From positions 5,518,001 through 5,582,000 of the forward strand of contig CM082596.2 of NCBI GenBank assembly GCA_040954595.2: a stretch of 64,000 nucleotides of DNA, written 5' to 3'. The position numbers and the translations under genes are program-made. Below are positions 26,001 to 41,000 of the stretch, piece by piece. Each line of letters starts with the position of its first letter. Position 1 is the stretch's first letter. This DNA is from Balanoglossus misakiensis. Lineage: Eukaryota > Hemichordata. The notes under the pieces are model-generated. The model was not told the origin of the DNA and did not search any database. It was given only the letters and a program-made list of their open reading frames with translations.

Positions 26001-29000
26001 TGGTTGACACATGCATGCATACATACGGTACATACACGTACATGTACATAATATTGAACATACATACATTTTGTACATACACACATGTACATACCAGGTC
26101 TGTACAGATGCTCACACACACACAAATGAAATGGCCATTTCATCCTTTTAGAGTTGACGGGTTACCATGGTGATCACTCACCTATCAGTCCAGTAGATGT
26201 GATTTCCAAACTGCGTCACAGCAAACGGGTCTTGATTTTCGTGTATGATGACCGACCGATCTGTCCCGTCGAATTTCACCCGTTCGATGTTGTCAGTGCT
26301 GGCGTCGCACCAGTACAGGAAGGCATCCTCGTAATCAATGGTGAGGCCATTGGGCCAACGCAGGTCTTCTGTTACGATAGCCCGCCTCTGCGAGCCATCC
26401 AGCTGGGCTCTTTCAATTTTGGGCTCTGCACCCCAGTCACCCCAGAACATGTATCTGTGGAATTCAGTGAGGGGGAATTCATTGCGTTACTGTTGTCAGA
26501 CAAAGGCACTTCTAATACTAGTACATGCTAACCATGACGCACCAAATGATCTGTATTAAACTCAGTGATACCTACTGTCCTATCTCTTGACAAGTTTGCT
26601 TTTAACCCTTTCACCACCATAGTTTAGTCCAGCCCCACTGTTTCCTATGGTACATTTGAACCTCTAAAGAGGGTTCTGGGGATGAAAGGGTTAAAGTTAT
26701 ACAGGTAGGCTAGTCTATGGCATAATGACAACTTACCCAGCTACTGGATGTACAACAATGGCCCTCGGTTTGTCCAGGTCATCCGAAATGAGAACATAGC
26801 GATTGCTCCCATCAGTCCGGGCAACCTCTATTAAATTCAACTGTTGATCAGTCCAGTAAATGTTTTCTGTAAATTAAAAAGAGAGAAAGTGAGACACTTC
26901 ATGACTTGCTGTTTTTGATAATATATTTGATTTTTTTTGCAATGAATGATTATGGTACCTGGTGTTCAAACTTCACTGACCATAAAACATGCAACAGAGA
27001 TCAATACATTATGAAGCTGATTTTAAATAATTTACAATTATCACTCTATGTCAATAATACTAGAGGTAGCTAGCACACAACAAAGGTACATGTATTTACA
27101 GTAAGTGACTGTACTGCCATATATAGAGGGAAAATAATACCATATTCTAAACAGAAGTCAGAAAACAGGTTTATATTATAATTTTATGAGCGTTGACTAA
27201 CTTGCAATCCAATCAACGGCAATTCCTTCCACTCTGCCAAGTCCATTGGTGAGGATGTCTTCTTTCCCGGTCAAATCTCTCTTGATTCTGTGGATTGTAC
27301 TTTCCATAGTGTCTGTCCAGTAGATGTAGTCTTCCTCTGCATATACAAGAAAAGTGGGAAAAAATTATAAAAATCGAAGATATACTGGCACAATTCAGTT
27401 TTGGTGCCCCATGATAATAAAGCATTCCATATGATTTTTTTCAAAGCAGGATTCGAAAATGGAGTTTTCGTTTGGATGTAAGTAAAGTTCGACACCCCAT
27501 TTGGGAAAGACAGTGATAGAAGGTCAACACGCGCGACTGTATTTTATCATACCTGCATCGAAGTCGATGGCAACAGCTAAGGTTGCACCTGTGATGGGGT
27601 TGAGCACATCGGTGTTGACATCGGGGTCCAGGGATATTCCACGGATGCCGTAGTCGATGGAGTACATCAGGAATGAAGCGATCCCTGGACGAGGAAGAAT
27701 TTTGAGAGGTTGTTATTTTATAGTCATGAAGGCAAAGACTGAAAGATCCATTGAAAGAATATTCAAAGTCATCTTTATTTGTCAGGGGTGCCATGACGAT
27801 TCCACACAGCTAAAAACACGAGGAAAACCTTTATATTAAAGGTACACAGTCATCTTCAATTTACATCGCCCATATATGGTTGAAATGGCGTATTTGGACG
27901 TTCTTAGAGGTTATAAACGGCTAGCGAGGGTATTTGGTTGCGGATATAAGACCTCTCAGGTGAAAATTAGCATATTTGGCGGGAAATAATCACCGAGCGA
28001 AGCGAGGTGATTATTTCACCCAAATATGCTAATTTTCACCTGAGAGGTCTTATATCCGTACCAAATACCCGAGCGCACCGTTTATAACCTCATTATAATA
28101 TGATTTTGCTTGATAAAGATAAGCTATTTCATTTTTTCAAATCGGTTGTTTGGTTGAGAATAAATCGTGCTAGTTCAAGGGCCTCGTCGCGCACTGTTCC
28201 AGAACACGCAAGCTGAGCTCGTGCAAACGTGTTCTAGAATGTCTAAAGTCACGCGATTTTATGCCACCGCCAATAGAATTCATAAAGTGCGTTCTATTCA
28301 GGCGCGTTCCCTTCTACGTGTTCTATTTCGGTTACTTTTTTAAAAACTATTCACTGTTCAGGGTCCAGGTACTAGGTCTTCTTGTCGAGAATATAAACCC
28401 CGGCTCCAGCCAATCAGCGAGCTAGATTCACACCAAGCATATTATAATAAAGAACATATGGTGGCGCTCTTTTTTTCGCGTGTGCCACCCACTGAAAATC
28501 AGTGATTGGTTAGATCTCAATTTGCCATGGTAACTATAGCTAATTTTCAATAGGTGACCGTATACCTTTAAAGAGGCACTGACCTATTTGTAAATTCTGT
28601 TAAACACATTGTACCATACAAGGATCATACCAGTGCCATGGTCAAGAACCCTCAGACTCTGCAGCAAATGGAATAAAACACTTACCCTCACACCGAGTGG
28701 GCTCTGTTTTGCTGACAGTGAAACCCGCAGTACACTGACAAGCTTTGGCAGTGGCAGATGTTGGCAAGCATAGTTGCTGACAGCCTCCATTGTTATTCTG
28801 ACAGGCATTACTTCCTGAAATGACAAACAAATAAACTTTTAGTTTGACTCACAGATCGCTGTATCGTGCAATATCTCACTATAGAATTTATTTTGACCAG
28901 GAGTAATTTTTTTCTTGACCAGAACTTTCATATCAACTCAATTTTTTTTTTTGCTTTAGCGATAAACAGTGCAGTGAACAAAACTCATCCAAAATCATAG

Positions 29001-32000
29001 TTTGCAACTAATGTACAACTCTACAAGCATGAATTTTTTAATTTTGCATTTCTCCAAAATTGCTAGTTTCTCTCTACAGAAATGACTTCTCAACCATAAA
29101 AATGCTCCCCATCTTGTCACTTGGTTTAAGGTACAATTTAATTGTTTGAAAAGACAGAAATGGGGTGTGAGGAGCAAGTAACACTGAACAGATCCAAAAC
29201 CCGTACTACAAAATTGGCAACAAAATCAATCAAAACAGTAAACCCAGCCTAACCTTGTTGGACTGACACGTCGTAGATGGCCATATCCATGACGTTCGGA
29301 CTACGGCTTCGCAGCACCTCTGGCGGTAAACTCATGTCGGTCTTCGATTTGTGTCGGATATTTTCGCCTTCTTTCTCCGACCAGTAAATGTGTGTGTCGC
29401 TGACCGCAATGCCCCATGGTTGGAGACCCTCCTCTGTGAACACGGTCACCGGGTGTTGGCCGTTGAAGTTCACAGCGCGGATTGCGTGGCTGGCTTCGTC
29501 GGTCCAGAATAATTCGTTGGTCGACAAGTCAACCGTCAGACCTGGTATCAGAACGAAATCAAATTAGATGTACTCAAACTCGAGTGTCTATGACCAGTCC
29601 ATACAACTATATACACAACTGTCCAATACCAATCAATCAGGAGCCAATTCATATTGTCACACCATTTAATCCCCACATAAATGTTAGCACAAGACTTTTA
29701 CTTTCATGAAATTCTACTTTCTTGGACTATCAAAAAGTACTCCATGGAGGTATATTTTCATTTGAATCGTCATCTATTTGTCTTCCCTCAAATTTGATAA
29801 AGAGATGAATGACCTACTTCTGGGCTTGATGGTTTCTCCACTCGTAGGCGCCATGGTTACTCTGTTTGTTCCATTCATGTTGGCAGATTCTATTCTCGGA
29901 TTCTCCCCATCATCGATCCAGTACATTTTTCTGGACAGAAAAATAAAGAAAGTTGACGAGTTACGTAAAATCGCTATGAAAATCTTCTTAGCAGCTGTAC
30001 ATATAGTAGTGTATGCTAATTAGCAACAATTTGCATTTATGCCAGAATATCAAATTATACTTCTTCACAAGTACAGAATATTCTCAGAGCAAATGTTGCA
30101 TACAGTGTTCTGCAGTGTGGTATGCGACATCCATAAGTACAATGTATGCCGCCTTAAAAGTTAGCAGAAATGATAGCAGTAGGACCCTGTTAAACTCACC
30201 CTATTTTAGGATTGACTGCAATGGCCTTGGGTTGGTTCAAATCTGCAGTAATGATGGCGTTACGGTAGGACCCATCCAACCTGGCCACATTGATGGATTT
30301 CTTGTTGCTGTCGTAGCTCGTCCAGTACATATTCCTTGAGATCCAATCGATTGCCAGGCCGTACGGATTAGTCACACCTGGAAAGAAATATGGATCAACA
30401 TGTAATGTCTTGTCAGAAATTTCGAATTTGCAAGTGATAAGCATGATTTCAAAAACCACTCAAAACACAGAATTCTAGTAAATTTTTGTTATATTTCTTT
30501 CAACTTCAGTTTCAAAGATGTTTACAATAGAGTCTAAATCGGTGTCAAAATTTCGGTATTAACAGACTAAAATTTTTTAATATATCTTGTAATAATATAA
30601 TATCACATTAACTGTAGGAGAGTTATACAATATTTCACAGATGTGTACAAATGAACTTTGACCCACCACTGATCACTGTCTCCATCCCAGTGCCGTTAAT
30701 GTACACCCTCTTGATCGTATTGAGTTTGATGTCCGTCCAATAAATTCTCTTCTCCACTGCATCAAAGTCTACACTGGTCGCGTTCTCCAATTCCGGCACC
30801 GTCATTGACGGAATGACGTTGAAGAAGCCGTCTTGAAGGTCGACACCTCGGAGCTCAGTTTGTCGTGTGAACAGGAGGAAGTGGTCGTCAGCTGAAGTTT
30901 AAAAAGAAGTCAACTGTCAGTGTAACAGACAGGCAAATGGGTCCTCGCGACAGACAGACTTATACAGACAGACAGACAGAGGCTGAATAAGACATACAGA
31001 ATAATGTTAGCAGGTTTACAGTGCTGAAACTATAAGATATACATATTTAACTTTTTGAACACATTTTTTCGGTCAAAATGTGGTACAACATTTTTATCAT
31101 TTTCACACATTTTTAACTATTTTCTCCCTTAATTCTAAACCAAGTACATGTAGATATAATTTTCCATTGTCTGCAAGTTTTAATCAAAATTTTCAAAAAA
31201 TAATGGTTACAAGGTAAATTTGGTGAAAAATGACAAGTTGACTATCATAAAAAATACGTAACAAGGAAAAATGATTACCTCCACATGACTTGCCGTCCTC
31301 TGATAATTTCATCAGATGTGGACATTTGCAGACAGGTCTGTTTGATGCTCCAATCACACACAGATGCGTGCAGTCAGCGTTCTCACATGGATTGCCATTA
31401 GAACCTGGAAAAACGGCCACAAATGAACAAATTAAAAAAAGAGGAAAATAAATGGAAAAAAACAACAGAAATACGAACAAATGCATTAGCCAAACCAATA
31501 TCTGCTAAAAATTACTGTTAAGATAAACCACACTTCTGTAAGACTATTAAACTCCAATCTCAAATCTTTACAATTCTCTGAAGCATTATACATGTATAAG
31601 TTTGTTGCAATATCTTTTCTCCATTCAAGAAGAAGAAGAAAAGATGATTGTTTTTGGAATTCAGGGGAGTACCCTTCTTTATCAACACAACAAATGTTAA
31701 CGTACTATTACAAGCCCAGATGAACACTTAGTTTTAACCAACAAAACCAGAAATTATTTGAATTGAACAAAATCTAATGTTAGTTTGAAATATCAAATAT
31801 GATCAATCAATCACTTGTGCGAAGTGAGCATGTCTTGTGGTGTACATTATACCAACACACAGAGGTCATGCGATTAATTTAATCCTCAGGCTTTAAAATA
31901 ATTAGCAATAAATATCAGCGAAAATGCCAAAATTTTAACATTTTCTGACCAAACAGCAACTATTTTTTGTCTTTATCTTCATTCCAGAACTACATAAAAA

Positions 32001-35000
32001 TGTACTTCACCAAAACTGACTTTTCATGCATTTGAAATCACCCTAAACTACACTAAACTCTGTCACCACTTCCAAATTATAAACCGCAGGAATTTGGTCC
32101 TTCTCAACACCCTCCACCATCACCACTGCCAAAATTTTAGAATGGTCCCACTGGTAGTTTATTTTGAGAAGTCTAGATTTACATACACTAACTTATTAAT
32201 TTCATCCCCAATCATTCATAAAACCATGACTTCAAGGTTCTATATCACAACAACATTCAAAGCCTAAGGTTAATGTATGCAGCCCCACGTAATACCAAGA
32301 GTATGCAACATATACTGGGCAATCCTACAGCCTGGATAAAACACTCAGATACCGTATTGTAACCAACTAAAAATATACGGATGGCGCAAATTTCAGTGCA
32401 AAGAATGCGTCACTGACATCTGCATCATTTTGGCCATCCAATGCATTTTTGTGTTTTACTTTTTTTATTTGTCATAATACCTGCAGGTTGTCTAGATCGG
32501 TGGTGAGCTACAATGCCTGTGAGACAAACAGAGCATTGCTTGTTATATCTGGAGCCGAGAGAAAGAATGGACTATAGACAGAGATAATAAAAAGTAGAAA
32601 TGAACAGAAAATGACAAGCCAAAAGGTGGAAACAAAATGCTGTTATCCAGAGGTGTCCTGATTACCATGGCGATGGAAAATAAAATAACTGGTCTTGAGA
32701 AACGTTAATTGAGAATGCACTGAAGTGAAAATGATCATGTTTAAAATGAGATTACTGAAGATTATACAAGCATTATGTAAAATATGAAGAATAAATACAA
32801 GATGGAGGATTAAATGAAAAGGTTTACGATAAGAGAAAATGTGGAAAGATAGAATGAAGTAAGATGGAAAAACATGGAAGAAAAGTATGAAAGAGCTCCA
32901 TCTTCTAAAACATGTATTTTTGTTTAAATCACCACTAGAAATTTGGGTTATTTCATAAAATTTGTAATTAAATTTCACATACCTGAAGGCTGCCTAGATT
33001 TATGGTACATCTGCAAGTCGAAGGGTTGTGTGGTGGTCTTTTGTATGACAGTGACATTTTCACCTGTCCACTTGTTGGCGCTCAGGACCGAGTCGCTCCG
33101 CCAGTCCGTCCAGTAGACGTAACCCTCGAAGATGGTGACCGCGAACGGATGCGACAGAAACTCGTGACCGTGCAGGATCAGGAGGATGTCGCTGCCGTCG
33201 TACTTGGCCGAGTGAATGGAGTCTGATCTGTACAAGAAGAAATACATGCATGATGCTCTGTTTATTCTTGGATACTGGTTTGATACAAAAATGTATATAT
33301 AGAAACGCTAATTTTCCCAGTGCAGTAGCACACAAACTACGTGTATGAAAAATGGTATGCATGGTAAAGGTTTGACGGATTGACAATTGTCGGACGGAAG
33401 TTGACTCAGGAAGAAAAGTTTTCCTATTCCAAAGGCTCCTTGTATACACCGCGAGGCGCCACAGATCAGTGGTCAACATTCAAGCCATATAAGGAAGTTT
33501 TCCTCCCTTATATGGTAAACAAAGGAAAATGATTCGACCAATACCTGGCGTCAATCCAAAAGATTCTTCTCTCCAGGTAGTCAACACTGAGACCATTGGG
33601 CCAGCCACCTTCAACATTAGAAACATTGATAATCACCCTCCTATCTTCACCAGCCATGGACGCACACTCGATGCGCGGTTGGCTGCTTTCCCAATCGGTC
33701 CAAAACATCAATCTTGAAATAAAACAAACAAAATTATTTCAAGTACTCATGATAGAATTCCTGAAAGTTTTCACCCTATCCCTATAATCACTATTATCAC
33801 CCACCATCCAACAGTACCACTTACCCTTCTCTTGGGTCCAACGCAATGGCTCTTGGGCTCTCCATCTGACCGGCGACCAGGGTCGTCCTCATGCTGCCGT
33901 CCAGTTTGGACACCTCAATTTGATCCAGGTTGCTCTCGACCCAATACAGGTTGTTCGCAATCCAGTCCACGGCCAGGCCCTCAGTTGTAGCCAGGCCCGT
34001 TTCAACGACTGACTCAACATTCAGGAGGCCTGGAAAGTTGAGAAAGTATCCAAGATAAAACCACATGAAAAATACAAGAATGATACAGCCATTTTTAATC
34101 AGTGCTACTAGGCGTCTGGAATGTGTGTATACCTTGCTACATGTAGCATTTTACACTCATCAAAAATGCCCAAGATGTAATGAGTTAGGAACTCTTGCTT
34201 GAAGTACTTGCATACTCAGTCTGCTCAAGTCTTAAGCATTTGGAAACTTTATCAGCCCAAGTATGCTCCTTCAAAAGTAACTCCTTGGATATCCACGACA
34301 GGTTGCAACCAAGTCAGACATGGGAGTTTAGTGAGGCAAGCCAATTTTATTCTGACAGTCTTAATACCTGCATTGTTATCGTCCGAAGAAAGCTCTCCTT
34401 TGTAGATCTTGTCGTCCACGACATCGGTCCAAAAGATGAGCCTCCGGTCATAGTGGAAGTCCACGGCGATGCTGTTGCGCAGGTTGGAGATGAGGGAGGT
34501 GTAGGTCAAGTCGCGGATGTTGATGCGACGTAATTCGTGCCGATTTGAGAAGATCAGAAAAGGAACGGAGGGATCTATGGAAAAAAAATTATAAGACGGT
34601 TACTTAAAGTTGTGTTTATGTTACATTAAACAAAACTGACAGTGGAAAGGTGAAATAACTGTTCCTTATGCCAAACATTTGAATTATCTATTAACTTTAC
34701 AAGAAAACAACAGTTTTGCTCTTTATGCATAAGGTAACAACATAATTTTTTCAACAATATTTTTCCACCTATGAAATATTTTATAGAGATTAAGCAGCAA
34801 ACGCTGTGCACAGAGAAATGTCAAAGATGAAAGTCGGTCTCTACCAGTGCTTTTGCATGTCCACTCGTCAGGTTCCAGCATGTACCCCTCGTAGCAGTCG
34901 CAGATGTACGGACCTCTGGTTCCTTTGACATTGACACATATCTGGCTGCAGCGGCCTCGTTGCTCGCAGAAGTCGTAATCTGAAATAACGTCAGAAGATA

Positions 35001-38000
35001 TGTTGCTATAGAACCCAGTCAGAGTGTGCAGTGTGCATGGTGTTGACAATGAAAACTTTACTTTTACAGGATACAGGAAAACAATGCATTTGGACCAAAC
35101 CATGGTGGTGAAAGGGTTAACAAAAATAAACCTACATAAAGTGACCACCTCAAAATACTGACATGATACATATTGATGACACATGCTCAGGAAGTCGAAT
35201 AGGGTAAGACTGCTTAACTTACCGGACATGACACACTGTTTCCGGTCCACGTCAAGAACCATGCCCTCTGGGCACCCGCACCTGTAACCATCTGGTGTGT
35301 TGTAACAGATGTGACTACACTCAATATTCCCGCCGTTCAATTCGCAGTCGCGCCTCTCTGAAAGGTCAAGCGTTGACATAAACACAGATTATTCAGTTGA
35401 TTCAACGAAACATGGACATCTTTCAGTGCAGTGATGTACAGTTAACAGCCAGTCATTGGTCAAAATACCCACCCTGAACATGCTGAACTCAAAATGTGAC
35501 CAGCTATAATGGTTCTTAAACCCCAAAGAAACACACGTATTAATGAGCTTATTTTATGTGCCTTGACCATCGGTTGCTAGTTCCTCTTTCCCGCCTGTTA
35601 CAAAACATATCTACATCACTGCAATGCCTCATCAGATACTTCAATAAATTTCAAACAAACTCACACTATTCCACCTGGTATTTCCTATCAAAACTCCCAA
35701 AACAAAATGTCCGTTCTTGAACAGCAGGAACACAAAGAACAGAGCACTTACCACAGTGTCCACCTTCATCAGAGCCATCGTCACAATCTTCATTGCCATT
35801 ACACAGAAACTGTGGATCCAGACAGGTCGCTGACAGTCCACAAGTCCATCTAGGTGGCTTACAATCATCATCAATGGCTATATTATAATAAATAAAAACA
35901 CCGTCATTTTTACTTCACAAAGGATACAATTTCAATTAGAAACTTAACAGAACACAGTACTGTAATTCAACCCACCTTCCTAAAGTCATGATAATGATAA
36001 TGAACATATAAAACTTGCACATTACACCAATATACTTAAGAGATACATGTACCACTTTACTGATAAAAACTGGTATTTATCACTCACAATAATATCAAAA
36101 GTTAATTTGACATAAAAGTTTTAGTAAACAAGCTCTTATTTTCTTTATATTATTTCATACTTACGGCAATTGGCTTCATCAGAATCGTCATCACAATCAT
36201 TGTCCTCGTCGCAGCGCCATCGTTTGGCGATGCACTGACCGCTGTCACACGTAAACTGAGTCAGCGGGTCGCAGGTCTTGGGGGCATTGGCTGGAACCAG
36301 ACGGCAAAAATGTGCAATTTTGTCAGGGGTCTTTCAAGAAGTGTTTAGGTTGAAACGTGCCCTTGTCTTGAAAAGTAATCATGCTGTACTCACAAAATTT
36401 GTGTCTCTGAAATTGTTCGCAATCATCACCACCCTCTTACAACAAAGAGTGAAGTTTATTTTTTCCGGGACTTTAAAGGGAATTTTCAGGAGTGGCTTAA
36501 AAATTCCACCACCTCCAAGTAGCATAGAAAGCCTTGCCACACTTATACATGACACAAACTATCAAAAATTCCAGCCTTTTTTTTGACACAAACTATCAAA
36601 AATTCCCGCCTTTTTTTTTTAAGTTGGGATGTTGGGCGTATTATTGGTGATCTCTACTTACGACAGCCTGATTCATCCGACTGATCACTGCAGTCGTCTT
36701 CTCCGTCACATCGCCACCTCTTCGGAATACAGTTGTCGTTTCGACACTGGAACTCATCTGCATGACAACCAGCAGGTGGGCGGGTACCTAAGTATGGATA
36801 TACAACGGGTTAATTTGCTGGGAATTATGTTTAACCTTTTCGCCACCATGATTTGGTCCGAATTCTTATTGTTACAATCTGACAATATACAAGGACGTCA
36901 AACACATTTGATTCTGACATTTTATCTTTGTTTGTTGCATTCTGTTTTAAATGAATAAACTATAAAATCCTATCAAAACATTCGAATTACAATTTGCAAA
37001 AAATCCAAACTTACTGCAGTCTTCTTCATCAGAATTGTCTCCACAGTCATTGTCGCCATCGCAGACCCAGTCAGCTCTGATGCAGCGGTCAATAGTAGCA
37101 CACTTGAACTCGGTGGCGTTTGCACAAGTATGTGATGGGCAATTAATTTCATCACTGTTATCGCCGCAGTCGTTGTCTGCACAGGACCATTAAAATAAAA
37201 AACAAGTCAATTTGTGAATGATAGGGAAATGAGCCACACAAGTCACATTTCACAAGTCACAGCTATTTTTCCAAAGAACTGGAATTGCGCGAAATACTAT
37301 TCTTTTCAAATGTTAAGAATACCGGTATAATCTACAACAGAAATTGTGAAGAACTGTTATTTTTTGATGAACTGTCATTTTTTTAATGAGAACTTGGTCT
37401 ACTGTGAGCAGTTGAACAATCTGCCGTCCAGACAGTGAAAGGAGAGTTGAAATGTCAATTAAAATGGGTTGAAATGTTGAAAGGAATTCAGTGACACTAC
37501 CATACCTGCATCACATCTCCAATTGACTGGAATACACCTTCCATTGGAACAGCCATACTGGGTCGGCTCACACGGTGGGTAAACTAAACAGGAATAAAAG
37601 GTACGCGAGAATTAAAAGTGGAATTCAAAATTAAGCCCAAGTATGAAGGGAAAGTCAGCTGATTTTGATCAGCTGTGGCTACAGGCAACAATCAATGTCC
37701 TACACACTTGTTCACGCGACCAACATAAACATAAACACAAGTCTCCTTAATAGCTAATTTACAAATGTAGGTAGGTGTGTTTTGGGTTAAGCATTCGGGC
37801 TGCTCTCATCATTTCACATATCTAAAACATGGTACGACTGCTGAGAAGATTTATTTTCAAATAAAACTGCTATCTAAACTCTTTTCTTGACTCTCAGAAT
37901 TAACCTTCGGCAATTGGAACGTACCACAGTCGTCTGGTTCGTCAGAGTTGTCTCCGCAGTCATCATCCCGATCGCACTTCCAATTGATCGGAACGCACCT

Positions 38001-41000
38001 CCCGCTCGCACACTGGAACTGACTGTCACCACAGGTGTTTTCTGAAAAACCAAGGATGCATTTTGTGAAACGTATTTGCAATTTTGGCGGCAGTGTTTAA
38101 GTACCGACTTTTTGAAATGTCAATTGTTGTCAACAGACGTAATAATGGAAACAAAAAATACTGGGCTGTTAGTCAAAGATGTAGATCTAAAAGTGAACCT
38201 ACATGTAAGCACATCAAAATAGTCAAAACACTGGTAGATTTTGGAAGTATGTCACTCATGATTATCTGAGGGTAAACAACGTCTTTGCATGATCACCCCT
38301 GAACTAAAATCTAAAACGGTGAGACACACACCTCCACATTGTCTTTCATCACCGCCATCACTGCAGTCGTTATCGCCATCGCACACCCAGCGATCTGGAA
38401 TACACTTGTTGCTGGAGCACTTGAAGTGGTCTGGTCTGCAGGTTGCATTAGCTGAAATCAAGACATGGATGAAATTTGACATTATCCACATCAATATCAT
38501 TTATCCCTCCAATTATTGTGGTATCCACAATGTCAAAATGTCAAAATAGTGTCATTTGTCAACTTTTAAAAGAACGAAGATTGAAGTATTTTATCAATTA
38601 AAATTAGGGTCAGAGTGGCAAACATTGGGGCTTTAACGTTGAAAGCATCTATACAACAAGAATCCTTTGCAATTCCTCACTCACCACAAATAACACTGTC
38701 TTCATCCGAACCGTCTCCGCAGTCATCATCACCATCACACTTCCATTCTAGGATAATGCAGCGGCCATTGCTGCACCCAAATTCCCCGCTGTCGCAGCTG
38801 GGACCACCTGTTTCGTCCGAGACTTCTGTGGTGGGATAAAGGGTTAAAGAAATATTGCTAGAAGTTTACAGAGAGCTTCTTTACAAGACCGGGTCTGATG
38901 GATGCCGTCTCTACTAGGAGGGTGATTCTTGGAACATTAGTTCCCGGTTTTGATTATTGGTTATTTAATTTTTTTCGGCCGATTTGAAAGAAGTTCTTTG
39001 AGAACAAACAATGATTTTTATCTGTACGGTTGTTCATTGCTGAATTTGCCTTGACATGCAAAAAGAGTTCCAATGTAACCCTTTCACCACCATGGTAAAT
39101 TTGGACCTCTAAAGAGGTAACTGGGGGTGAAAGGGTTAACTGTCTGCATCCTGGTCGACGACATCGCATTTTTCTTGAGAATTATACTCGTTGGAAACAA
39201 AAATCAGACTTACCTGAACAGGTAACTTGATCAGACTGAAGAGTCTGACCATCAGGGCATGCACAGACTTTGCCATTTGGTACAGGAAGACAAAGGGCAG
39301 AGCACCCACCATTGTTATTGGAACAAGCATTGGTACCTTGAACGAGAAAAGGGAAAAAGATTAGACCAGATTTCATTATACGTTCACTAACTTTTGGTAC
39401 ATGAAACCATACAATTCACTTCAAGGCTTTCAAGACTGTAGCACAGATTTAAATTTTGTAGTCATACTCAAGTGCAAGATCGGCCAGTGACAACAAATGC
39501 CGGTGATTCCCATGGCAACACACATCCATTTCTCATTGCACACAAGTGTAACTTTGGTTAATAGTGACAAAAACAGTGGCTTTTTGCACCACCATTCAGC
39601 TCAATTGAATATGAAGTACAGTCAAACCTGTGTTAGTGACCACCTCTATATGGTGGCCACTATGTTACAGTCCCTGTGCAACTTACATGTGCATTAAATG
39701 ACCTGTCTATAAAGACCACCTGTCTATAAAGGCCAGTTTATGAAAGTCCCTTGACTGGCCACTATACACAGGTTTGACTGTATTACGCAAATTATCTTTT
39801 CATGGTATACTACTAGAAAATGAATATTACATACCAGATTGAAGCTGCTCGTCGTAAACTCGAATCTCAAATATCGGTGGATTGTCAGCTAGCAATAGCT
39901 CGTACGATCCGTCACGCAGATCATAGCGGTAAATCTTGCCGAGCCTGTATTCCGACCAGTATAGATAGTTGTTGTAGTGCACCAGACCGAATGGATGTTC
40001 CAGAATGCCTTGATCTGTGATGTCGTGTCTTCCGATTACCTGTTGAGAAAGGTTTAGAAAGAATGTTGAACTGCACGGCTGAGCGTTGTTTGCGATGAAA
40101 TCTTTCTGTGGGAAAATCAATCCCGCACCCATAGTCTTTGTTAGTAACCTATAGCTTGATTACTCTCATCATATTCAACCTGCTGTTGTGACCACTCTTG
40201 GATATGGTAGATGGCACATGCAGGGCAGGGGTTGCTCACTCTTTTCACCTGACTTTATGTCACTTGCCTGGCAAAGTATGAATGATTTCCACCTAAAATA
40301 TCGGATGATAATTGATTACTGAGCAAAGTATAAACGAATCAACCACTTTACCTTTTGCCTGGTATTCGGGTCACCGCTCAGACTGATGACTTCAATCTTA
40401 TCAAAATATGCGTCGCACCAGTAGAGTTTTTGCCCTTGTCTGTCGAGTGTCAGTCCATTGGGCCACAAGAGTTCCTTTCCATTGGAGGAGGAGGAGACAA
40501 ACACTTCTCGGTCGGAACCGTCCATTTTCGCCCTTTCAATTTTGGCTGGGGAGGTGGAGGAAAGTTCCTCAGCCCAATCTGCCCAATATACATATCTACA
40601 AGAAAGGGGAAATTAATTATTTGTTTTAGTCTCCCATGAGTCATAACGAACATTGGCCAATCAATGATTATAATTTTTATTTCTCAAACTTTTTGGTACG
40701 TACCCTTGAGCGGGATCAACCACAATTGCGCGGGGATGTCCCATGTCCTCTTTAATGAGGGTCTTCCTATTGTGGCCAGTGAGATTGGCCACGCTTATTG
40801 CCTTCAGTCCATCATCCGTCCAGTAGATGTTCTTACTAATCCAATCAATGGCGATGCCCTCACAGTTGTAAATGGCTGTCATAAGATACGACAAAACAAC
40901 ACTCTTGATTATTATATACCCACTGCGAATCTAATGAACGGAAGTGTCGGATTTGAGCGACTTGTCCAGTATCATGCGAGTGCAACCCTCAAACAGCCGT

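Larger units (their letters stand above)
27841..28571. mobile_element. MITE-like unit interrupted by a nested insertion
   Basis: The two outer parts (27841-27905 and 28449-28571) together match, in reverse orientation, the uninterrupted 174-bp unit at 51611-51784. Shared phrases include cccatatatgg, atggcgtattt, aagaacatatggtggcgct and ttgccatggtaactatagct. About 540 bp were inserted at a TA in the unit's centre. Confidence 0.7.
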
